Assembly: GCA_964455285.1 (NCBI GenBank)
Contig: CAYVVG010000026.1
Coordinates: 1-44,075 of the forward strand
DNA from: CAIVAT01 sp964455285
Lineage (GTDB): Bacteria > Bacteroidota > Bacteroidia > Bacteroidales > FEN-979
Direction of reading: 5' to 3'
DNA: 44,075 bases
The position numbers and the translations under genes are program-made. This document shows, one piece after another, positions 16,578 to 22,545 of this stretch. Below the pieces are notes generated by a model. The model worked only from the letters and a program-made list of their open reading frames with translations, made no database searches and was not told the origin of the DNA. Each line of letters opens with the position of its first letter. The first letter of the stretch is position 1.

Positions 16578-16918
16578 TTCAGCGCTCCTTTCTTCCAGGC
16601 GTAGAGAAGACCCAGACCGAGGACGAAAAAGAAGATCACGATCTCCACAAAGGCCACCATGCCGAGCTCCTTCATCACCACCGCCCAGGGGAAGATAAAG
16701 ACGCTTTCGACGTCGAACACCAGGAAGATGATGGCGAACAGGTAATACCCCACGTTGAACTGGAGCCACGTAAGCCCCTCGGTGGGAATTCCGCACTCGT
16801 AGGCCTCGGCTTTCTGGGGATTGGTGGAGTTGGGCGCGACATAATGCGCGAAGACGAGGGCGAACGCCACCAGGAAAGCACCCACGACGAAGAACAGGAT
16901 CAGACTTTCGGCACTCAT
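16568..16918 (-). CDS. nuoA: NADH-quinone oxidoreductase subunit A
   Basis: First gene of the complex I operon, 116 residues with three membrane helices (about 3-25, 55-78, 85-107). Family motifs are YECGIPT (40-46), whose cysteine lies in the mobile loop, and FAIIFLVFDVESVFIFPW (61-78) with the conserved Asp69 and Glu71. A consensus promoter lies about 27-57 bp upstream of the start. Confidence 0.95.
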   Translation of the reverse strand: MSAESLILFFVVGAFLVAFALVFAHYVAPNSTNPQKAEAYECGIPTEGLTWLQFNVGYYLFAIIFLVFDVESVFIFPWAVVMKELGMVAFVEIVIFFFVLGLGLLYAWKKGALKWE

Positions 16919-16944
16919 AGTGAATCATTTAACAGATAAGTGGG

Positions 16945-16975
16945 CAAAGTTAGAAATTAATCTGTAACAACCTAA
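16945..16975 (-). promoter_or_regulatory. Promoter of the nuo operon
   Basis: Minus-strand TAACTTTG (16945-16952) is an exact TAnnTTTG box. Nineteen bases upstream is TTAG (16972-16975), one base off TTTG. The predicted RNA start is about 20 bases before the nuoA ATG, a short leader typical of Bacteroidota. Confidence 0.6.
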
Positions 16976-17077
16976 CCGGATACAGGCAGGATTATGGATA
17001 TGATGCGGTTATATTAATGAATATCAGCATATTAATAAAACAGCTCCGAGAAATCTCATAGGGAAGGTTGATTTATA

Positions 17078-17104
17078 TCAATGCGGGCAATGCAGGCAAC
17101 GCAG
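17078..17104. repeat. 9-bp tandem repeat (GCAATGCAG-like)x3
   Basis: TCAATGCGG, GCAATGCAG and GCAACGCAG are consecutive 9-mers. The same CAATGCA core recurs as 9-bp arrays at 20781, 41076 and 41322. Confidence 0.65.
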
Positions 17105-17111
17105 ATTAGTT

Positions 17112-17232
17112 CCTTATTTGCCGTGACCTTCGCCGGGTATACGTGAACAAGGGCGTTCGCCAGCCTGCCGTTTACTCCCCCGGGTCATTTCGATGGAAAT
17201 AAGGGAATAAGGTCGGGACAGAGGGGGCGGGA
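17112..17232. repeat. 121-bp repeat, copy 1 (cut by assembly gap)
   Basis: Identical to 17412-17532 except for one base (17220 A versus 17520 G), with an offset of exactly 300. The copy runs straight into the N run, so the assembler probably stopped inside or next to a multi-copy sequence. Its left terminal arm is degenerate compared with copy 2. Confidence 0.85.
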
Positions 17233-17332
17233 NNNNNNNNNNNNNNNNNNNNNNNNNNNNNNNNNNNNNNNNNNNNNNNNNNNNNNNNNNNNNNNNNNNN
17301 NNNNNNNNNNNNNNNNNNNNNNNNNNNNNNNN
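17233..17332. other. Assembly gap (100 Ns)
   Basis: Exactly 100 undetermined bases, the conventional size for a gap of unknown length. The true content and length are unknown; the neighbouring repeat explains the break. Confidence 0.98.
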
Positions 17333-17402
17333 GTTCTCAGGCCATTCCCCCAACGGTTCATAGCAACAAACCTTAATAGCCCGGATGCCCATTAACACCG
17401 GA

Positions 17403-17532
17403 ACCTTATTCCCTTATTTGCCGTGACCTTCGCCGGGTATACGTGAACAAGGGCGTTCGCCAGCCTGCCGTTTACTCCCCCGGGTCATTTCGATGGAAAT
17501 AAGGGAATAAGGTCGGGACGGAGGGGGCGGGA
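17403..17532. repeat. Repeat copy 2, with 17-bp terminal inverted repeats
   Basis: ACCTTATTCCCTTATTT (17403-17419) and its perfect reverse complement (17497-17513) bound a 111-bp unit. The inner sequence carries TGACC / GGGTCA as a further inverted pair and GGCGTTCGCC as a small hairpin. Downstream, 19 bp (to 17532) are also shared with copy 1. This shape suits a miniature inverted-repeat element or another dispersed palindromic repeat. No transposase is present in the window. Confidence 0.7.
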
Positions 17533-17579
17533 TGCAAACCATGCCGTTCGGGATCACGGTTCCGGGTATCGATCGATCG

Positions 17580-20500
17580 TCATCCCGTGGACTTCCTGTA
17601 TCTCCTGGATGCGATCTCGTAGGGAACATAATGCACCACGGAAAACAGAAGATTTATGGCGGCGATGACAATCAAAAGCATCCAAAGCGCTTCCAGGCCC
17701 ATCTCCCTCTTCTGCCCGGTCATCTCCTCCCATGCTTTGGATGCGACCGACCGGCCGTATCTGGAATCGAGGGAATGGCCCCGGGTTTTTATGAAATCGC
17801 CGAGCCCGTTTTTATCTTTCATCGCGTACTCATCAAACAGACTGAAATCGATTGAGGCGGAGCGCAGCGTGATCCCGGCCCGGATCTTTTCCGTGGCATG
17901 CTCCGGAAAGAAAAGCCGGGAAGGAACAAATTGCCAGCCAAACATTTGAAAAAAGAGGAGGGAACCCCCAAGGACGCCGACCAATTGTTGCCTGCGAAAC
18001 AGCCACATTCCGTATTGCGACAGGTGGTACTCCGCCACCATCTGTGACTGCCGGCATTGCCTGAGGGTGATCCAGGTATTGACTGCGGGTGTCAGTATGA
18101 GAAAATGGAACACGAATACAGACATGAGGGCTATCGAAGCTATCAATGGATTACTGACTCTTGGCATAAGAAAACCCACCAGTATCATAGTAAACATTGA
18201 AATGAAGAAGATCAGGTGAAGCCATAGGGTGGGTTTCTGTCTTTTTTTCATCGACTGCGCACCAAAGAATTTAATTCTGGCCTCTCGTTTATCTATTTTT
18301 GACAGGAAGTAGGCAACAATGATCCCGGGAATGATGAGCGCAAAAGCACAACTGTATATAATCATTACTGCTTTTGCATTTGCCCTGATTTGCAAGGTTT
18401 TAAATTCCGTCAGGGCGTACCGGTAAAGCTCCAGCAGCCGGGTGCGGTTATCCTGAAGATTCTCCTGTTCGTCAGGGGATAACCTGATCCCGGTCTCACC
18501 CGGGATCGGTCCCATCAGTGCCATTTCACCCTCCCGGACCACCTGTTCTATTTTGTCTTTTTCTTCCGGTTGCAACCCCTGCCGGGTGTCCTTCATCAGG
18601 GAAGAAAAAAACCACCCGAAATAAAGGACAAAGATTGGAACCATTACCGGCAGCAGATATAAGATTCGTCTTTGGGCAACTCTTTTTGCAGCTTTTTCCA
18701 GCCCTTCGAAAATGGTATCATGGGCGAGGAGGATCGCGGATGTGGGGTTGCCTGATTTATCTTCCGTCCTGATCTGCTGAATGATCTCCAGGTCCGACAA
18801 CACATTCAGCAACCGGTTGTTGCCCGCTTTCAACTTCGACAGGAGCCGGGGATTGTTCTTTTCCAGCTGCTCCTCCGTCAGGTTCATATCCCGCGACTTC
18901 CCCATGGCGGCCATCAGTTCGGTGCATAGTTTCCGCAACTCCTTGTCCCGGCCCAGGCGGCGCCCCAGGAACCGGGTCGTGATCGTCCAAGAAGCCATTC
19001 CTTTGAGGTCTCCCGGGGCGATGGCACCACCGGCGATCTTATACAGCACCAGGGGAGTCCGTAAAGAGGGTGCGAGCATGGCGATGATCTCCGTCGCCTC
19101 ACCGGTGGCGATCTTCAGGGTCTTCAGCATTTTCAACCCTTCCTGTTCCGAAAGGGTCCCGATCTCGTAGAAATCCTTGCCGCCGGGCCGGTAATAAGCC
19201 TCTTCGATGACATCTACCGGCAACCTGTTCCCCGGGAGGAAGAACGAGAGGGAATCGGAACGGAAGGTGATCAGCATTTTAAGGGTTCCCGAATGCCGGT
19301 GATCGGCCAGGAAATGGTTGATGTTGCTGAACAGCCGGCTGGCGTCCCTGCCCCGGGCCGTAAACTCGTTGAGTCCGTCGACGACGAGGATCAGCTTGTC
19401 TGTTCCCGTGGAATCGAGGTATTGCAGGATATCGGCAAAATCCCCCCCGTAACCCACGTACTCTGTGATCCACCGGGCGAATTCCTTGGGCTTCTGGATC
19501 CGTTCGGGAAGTTCCAGTGCCCGGATCAGCATCACATGTTTCCCGGCACTGAGCAGCGTACGGATAAAATGCACGACAGAGGTGGTCTTCCCGCAACCGG
19601 AACTTCCCGAAACGATCAATGCCCGGCTATCCCTGTCGTCGACAAAGGCTGAAAACTGTTCTTCCGGTCCCTTCCGGTGAAAGTAACTGCCCGGCTTGTA
19701 GATGTTGTTATTCTCGATGTCCTCCAGGGCTTCCGTGGTTTTTCTCCGCAGTTTTCCCAGCACCTCTTCAAGCTCCACATCCTGCCGTTTCGACCACACC
19801 CGTTTCTTTTCCAGCATTGCCTGAAGCCTGTCATCCGGATGTCCGGGTTTGTAGACCGCACCTCCCACTCCGACATATTCCGGCTTGAACCGGGAGTCGA
19901 TGTGTTCCAGGATGTATTGTTCGCTGTCAAGGTCGATGAGCGTGATCTGGGAAGCGATCCGCGGCTTGTCCGACAGGAACAGCGGGTAAAGATTCAGGGA
20001 ACGGTCGCCGCACCAGAGAAAGCATTTCGACAAAGGAGCCTGGACGGGAAGATCCGGTTTTGGGAAGCCTGAGGTGCCGCGAAGAACATACGGGCCGGCA
20101 TCCGGTTTCCGGTCGAAATGATACACCAGGTCGTATTTCCAGATGGGTTCAAAAAGATGCCAAACGACCCGGTGCAATCCCACGATCCGTGGCTTCACCA
20201 GAAGTTTATCTTCTTCCGACGGACTTTTCCCGTGCCCCAGCATTTTATTCCGGATCATGACCAGCAGGGAGAGAATGCCTGCGTTGTGGGAACGTAAATT
20301 GGTTTCCGGCCAGGAGATCCTTGCCTGGAAGTCCCCTTTTTCCGTGACTTCGAAAAGCTCGTTCATCTCCCCGATGATCCTTGTGCCGTCGGAGGCGCAA
20401 CAGGTCCTCAGCAACCGCAGCCAATGCCCTTCGCTCATGTTGATGCGGAAATTCTGCAATTGTTCGTTGATGTCGTAGTCGGGTTCGCCGTGCGATTGCA

Positions 20501-20711
20501 GGTAATCGGCTGCGGCCACCACTGCCAGGTATTTCAGCACCATGTGGAGCGTGTCCTTCAACAGGAAATCCCAGGGGTAATCATCCCTCCGCAGGCACTT
20601 CAGATGAAAGGCCAGCGGAAAGGGAAGTCTTTCCACAAGGGACGATTCCCAGGCATCGTCGAGTGAAGCCATGAGCGATTCCAGTTTGGGAGTACAAAGG
20701 ATCTCGATCAA
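17580..20711 (-). CDS. STAND-type NTPase with HEPN-like N-terminus and six C-terminal membrane helices
   Basis: A 1043-residue protein with three parts. Residues 25-200 are helical and contain RNKMLGHG (154-161), an R-x5-H motif like that of HEPN RNase or scaffold domains. Residues 340-680 form a P-loop STAND/NACHT-like module: Walker A GSSGCGKTT (369-377), Walker B LILVVDGLNEF (440-450), a sensor-like LITFRSD (480-486), TPLVLYKIAGG (552-562), then helical winged-helix-like sequence. Residues 683-1043 contain six hydrophobic helices (about 683-703, 781-803, 829-849, 855-874, 910-929, 1008-1029). STAND proteins are ligand-triggered switches, many of them in antiphage defence; the membrane part may be the effector or the anchor. 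It is divergent from an AbiEii toxin-antitoxin pair 146 bp away. It belongs to no named defence system that I can recognise. No TAnnTTTG box was found upstream. Confidence 0.85.
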   Translation of the reverse strand: MIEILCTPKLESLMASLDDAWESSLVERLPFPLAFHLKCLRRDDYPWDFLLKDTLHMVLKYLAVVAAADYLQSHGEPDYDINEQLQNFRINMSEGHWLRLLRTCCASDGTRIIGEMNELFEVTEKGDFQARISWPETNLRSHNAGILSLLVMIRNKMLGHGKSPSEEDKLLVKPRIVGLHRVVWHLFEPIWKYDLVYHFDRKPDAGPYVLRGTSGFPKPDLPVQAPLSKCFLWCGDRSLNLYPLFLSDKPRIASQITLIDLDSEQYILEHIDSRFKPEYVGVGGAVYKPGHPDDRLQAMLEKKRVWSKRQDVELEEVLGKLRRKTTEALEDIENNNIYKPGSYFHRKGPEEQFSAFVDDRDSRALIVSGSSGCGKTTSVVHFIRTLLSAGKHVMLIRALELPERIQKPKEFARWITEYVGYGGDFADILQYLDSTGTDKLILVVDGLNEFTARGRDASRLFSNINHFLADHRHSGTLKMLITFRSDSLSFFLPGNRLPVDVIEEAYYRPGGKDFYEIGTLSEQEGLKMLKTLKIATGEATEIIAMLAPSLRTPLVLYKIAGGAIAPGDLKGMASWTITTRFLGRRLGRDKELRKLCTELMAAMGKSRDMNLTEEQLEKNNPRLLSKLKAGNNRLLNVLSDLEIIQQIRTEDKSGNPTSAILLAHDTIFEGLEKAAKRVAQRRILYLLPVMVPIFVLYFGWFFSSLMKDTRQGLQPEEKDKIEQVVREGEMALMGPIPGETGIRLSPDEQENLQDNRTRLLELYRYALTEFKTLQIRANAKAVMIIYSCAFALIIPGIIVAYFLSKIDKREARIKFFGAQSMKKRQKPTLWLHLIFFISMFTMILVGFLMPRVSNPLIASIALMSVFVFHFLILTPAVNTWITLRQCRQSQMVAEYHLSQYGMWLFRRQQLVGVLGGSLLFFQMFGWQFVPSRLFFPEHATEKIRAGITLRSASIDFSLFDEYAMKDKNGLGDFIKTRGHSLDSRYGRSVASKAWEEMTGQKREMGLEALWMLLIVIAAINLLFSVVHYVPYEIASRRYRKSTG

Positions 20712-20780
20712 AGGAATGACTGTTTGGCAAATGGATACCTTCTATTTGTTCATCCCGTTATCAGCATGGTAAAAGTAATG

Positions 20781-20807
20781 AATGCATTCAATGCAGAAAA
20801 TGCTGTG
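20781..20807. repeat. 9-bp tandem repeat (AATGCANNN)x3
   Basis: AATGCATTC, AATGCAGAA and AATGCTGTG are consecutive 9-mers in the 146-bp divergent spacer between the STAND gene and the toxin-antitoxin pair. The family matches the arrays at 17078, 41076 and 41322. Confidence 0.55.
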
Positions 20808-20830
20808 ATAAGAAATTCACAATTATTCAC

Positions 20831-20838
20831 TAACTTTG
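20831..20838 (+). promoter_or_regulatory. -7 promoter box of the DUF6922/AbiEii operon
   Basis: TAACTTTG matches TAnnTTTG exactly and ends 19 bases before the ATG at 20858. No good TTTG -33 element was seen at the usual distance; TGTG at 20804-20807 is the nearest. Confidence 0.45.
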
Positions 20839-20857
20839 AAAAGAGATACTGAAACCC

Positions 20858-21166
20858 ATGGACTCACACGATTTGATATTCACCAAAATAAACCCTCACT
20901 ATTTCTGGGATGTTGACCTATCAAAATTGGATGATGTTTCGGCATCCCGCCTGATTATTGAACGTGTTTTTACACTCGGGGATATCCCTGAAATACAACA
21001 GGTGATTCAGTTTTATGGCGAAATCAAAATTGTTGAAATTCTGTCCAACCAGCCCTATATTGATCAAAAGTCTTTGAATTTTATTTCAAAACTATTTAAC
21101 AAACCGTACGAAGAATTCAGATGTTATCAACGATTGCTGTCGAACCCCAAACCCTGGACCTTATAA
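20858..21166 (+). CDS. DUF6922-type antitoxin candidate
   Basis: A 102-residue protein beginning with a region typical of DUF6922: an FW in PHYFWDVDLSKLD, then SRLIIERVFTLGDIPEIQQVIQFYG, continuing to IVEILSN and FISKLFNKPYEEFRCY. Such genes commonly sit just before AbiEii/AbiGii-type nucleotidyltransferase toxins in Bacteroidota and are taken as their antitoxin. Here it overlaps the toxin gene by 46 bp, which indicates coupled expression. The ending CYQRLLSNPKPWTL is within the overlap. The region is more AT-rich than the nuo operon, consistent with horizontal gain. Confidence 0.75.
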   Translation: MDSHDLIFTKINPHYFWDVDLSKLDDVSASRLIIERVFTLGDIPEIQQVIQFYGEIKIVEILSNQPYIDQKSLNFISKLFNKPYEEFRCYQRLLSNPKPWTL

Positions 21167-21750
21167 AGTCTTTGCAGGACAAATCTTATCTTCAGGGATT
21201 TCACCTGGTCGGGGGCACCGCCCTTGCTTTAACTCTTAATCACCGGAGATCAGCCGATATTGATCTTTTCTCCAATTTCGATTTCGATGCTTGTGAATTA
21301 CTGGAAAAAATACATCAAGACTACCCTTATCAACTGTTTCACACCGCTTCAAACACCTTGAAAGGTTGCATTGGAAACATCAATGTTGATATTCTGGCAC
21401 ACCGCTATAAGCTTATCGCCGAAACGGAAAGGGTTCAGGGAGTCAGGAATTTATCTCTGCCTGATATCATTGCCATGAAGCTGAATGCGATTTCCACCAG
21501 CGGACAACGTTCAAAAGATTTTATTGATATCTACTATCTCCTGCCAAAGTTCAGCCTTGAAAAAATGCTGGAATTCTATAAAGAAAAATACAATCAGCAA
21601 AATACAGCCTTCGTCCTGAAAAGCCTGATCTATTTCAGGGATGTGGATCTTGCTGACTGGCCTGTGTTAATCGTAAATCCCAATTTGGCCTGGGCCGATG
21701 TCAAAAAGCGGTTGGAGGAGGTGGTTCTGAATTTGGCACGTCATGGATGA
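21121..21750 (+). CDS. AbiEii/AbiGii-family nucleotidyltransferase toxin
   Basis: A 209-residue protein of the nucleotidyltransferase-fold AbiEii family. The active-site pattern is clear: GGTALALTLNHRRSADIDLF (31-50), with the Gly-Gly and the Asp46-x-Asp48 metal-binding pair; a third acidic residue follows in NINVDILAHRY. LSLPDIIAMKLNAI and SKDFIDIYYLL are family hallmarks of the C-terminal half. Known relatives act as toxins that transfer nucleotides to tRNA or other targets, in type IV toxin-antitoxin and phage-abortive systems. It overlaps the DUF6922 gene, and its stop overlaps the next ATG (ATGA), so three genes are probably cotranscribed. Confidence 0.88.
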   Translation: MLSTIAVEPQTLDLIKSLQDKSYLQGFHLVGGTALALTLNHRRSADIDLFSNFDFDACELLEKIHQDYPYQLFHTASNTLKGCIGNINVDILAHRYKLIAETERVQGVRNLSLPDIIAMKLNAISTSGQRSKDFIDIYYLLPKFSLEKMLEFYKEKYNQQNTAFVLKSLIYFRDVDLADWPVLIVNPNLAWADVKKRLEEVVLNLARHG

Positions 21751-22013
21751 TTTGGGTCGACTTAAAATTGAGCTTTATGAATGCTGTTTCATCTATATGT
21801 CCAAAGTGCGACGGAGCCATGGTGCAGGGATTCCTCCCCGACAACTCCCATGGAGATATTTATATCAGTTCCTGGTTTGAGGGCAAGCCTGAAAAATCCA
21901 TCTGGTTCCGGACAAAGAAACCCAAGAAACCAGGCATTCCGATTGGGGCATTCCGTTGTAAAAGCTGCGGATATCTGGAATTTTACTCCGGCGAGAAGTT
22001 TGCGGCGGAATAA
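21747..22013 (+). CDS. Small zinc-ribbon protein (DUF6487-like)
   Basis: An 88-residue protein with two CxxC knuckles: Cys18/Cys21 (CPKC) and Cys71/Cys74 (CKSC), separated by a strand-rich stretch with GFLPDNSHGDIYISSWFEG. This layout matches the short DUF6487-type zinc ribbons. The first ATG overlaps the AbiEii stop as ATGA; the in-frame ATG at 21777 would start closer to the family's normal N-terminus. Whether it takes part in the toxin-antitoxin unit or is a passenger is unclear. Confidence 0.75.
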   Translation: MIWVDLKLSFMNAVSSICPKCDGAMVQGFLPDNSHGDIYISSWFEGKPEKSIWFRTKKPKKPGIPIGAFRCKSCGYLEFYSGEKFAAE

Positions 22014-22018
22014 TCTGG

Positions 22019-22138
22019 GAAATTAAATTCGGTTCCGGAAATCTTGTAACACTTGGAAATACAGAAGCATTTCAGTTTCTGAAGACAAACCAAAATTTCC
22101 TGATCGTCAGGGAGGATGAGGATTATTGTTTTTGATTT
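22019..22138 (+). pseudogene. Possible C-terminal gene fragment
   Basis: After the zinc-ribbon stop another frame stays open and reads EIKFGSGNLVTLGNTEAFQF, continuing to a stop at 22136-22138 after DEDYCF. It has natural protein-like composition and an E-x-K pattern like the C-termini of DUF4143-type or nuclease-like proteins, but no start codon of its own. It may be the remnant of a deleted gene. Support is weak. Confidence 0.25.
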
Positions 22139-22143
22139 ATTAT

Positions 22144-22494
22144 TCACCCGCGTTGTCCAATCGCCAGGACAAGTTTTTCCGGGTTCACCGGCTTTGACAG
22201 GAACCGGACACCGGTTTGTATTAATTGCTTAAGCGGGTTGCATTCAACTGCTGAAATAAAAATAACACGGAAATTGATTTTGTCTATTGACTGAAGAAGG
22301 TCTAACCCGTTACCGTCACTCAGGTTGAAATCGAGCAGGACCAGGTCCGGTGCGAGTTTTCGAATGGCTTTGATCCCTTCAACCACGCTGGAGGCTTCCC
22401 CCACCACAGTCACCTGCGGACAGTTTAATTCCAGAAGTTTCCTATAGGTGTCCCTGTTGTGGATTTCGTCGTCGATGATGAGGGTGCGGAGCAT
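22144..22494 (-). CDS. Stand-alone response-regulator receiver domain
   Basis: A 116-residue receiver domain with all catalytic positions: Asp8/Asp9, phosphoacceptor Asp55 (LVLLDFNLSDGNG), Ser81 and Lys101 (FLSKPVNPEKLV). It is a clear paralogue of the receiver half of the LytTR regulator at 27554-28306 (both contain CPQV and SKPVNPE/LKPVNPE at matching positions) but stops right after the domain, with no LytTR output. It could be a truncated regulator or a single-domain phosphate sink. It follows the Kelch gene by 51 bp on the same strand. Confidence 0.85.
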   Translation of the reverse strand: MLRTLIIDDEIHNRDTYRKLLELNCPQVTVVGEASSVVEGIKAIRKLAPDLVLLDFNLSDGNGLDLLQSIDKINFRVIFISAVECNPLKQLIQTGVRFLSKPVNPEKLVLAIGQRG

Positions 22495-22507
22495 ACTATG
22501 CAGTCGT

Positions 22508-22533
22508 CAGTCGGTATTATTAACTACCGACTG
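22508..22533. repeat. Hairpin in 7-bp phased repeat between the Kelch and receiver genes
   Basis: CAGTCGGTA (22508-22516) and TACCGACTG (22525-22533) form a perfect 9-bp stem with an 8-nt loop. The surrounding bases fall into 7-bp phase (GCAGTCG, TCAGTCG, ... CGACTGC), similar to the array inside atpG. No T-run follows, so an intrinsic terminator is doubtful. Confidence 0.5.
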
Positions 22534-22545
22534 CCAATTATAGAC

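Larger units (their letters stand above)
16976..17579. other. Gene-free junction with assembly gap and repeats
   Basis: About 600 bp between nuoA and the STAND gene. It holds, in order: AT-rich sequence; a 9-bp tandem array (17078-17104); the first, incomplete copy of a 121-bp repeat (17112-17232); 100 Ns (17233-17332); about 70 bp of unique sequence; the second repeat copy (17403-17532); and 47 bp leading to the STAND stop codon. Apparent reading frames across the repeats and the Ns are not credible genes. Confidence 0.8.

Noticed and set aside
16578..16928. Extended nuoB frame
   Set aside because: This part is nuoA in another frame; NuoB starts at 16577 or 16562.
17112..17532. CRISPR array
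   Set aside because: Only two copies, each over 100 bp, no regular spacers, no cas genes.
17114..17629. Frames across the two repeat copies and the Ns
   Set aside because: One crosses undetermined bases and both translate the same repeat; not independent genes.
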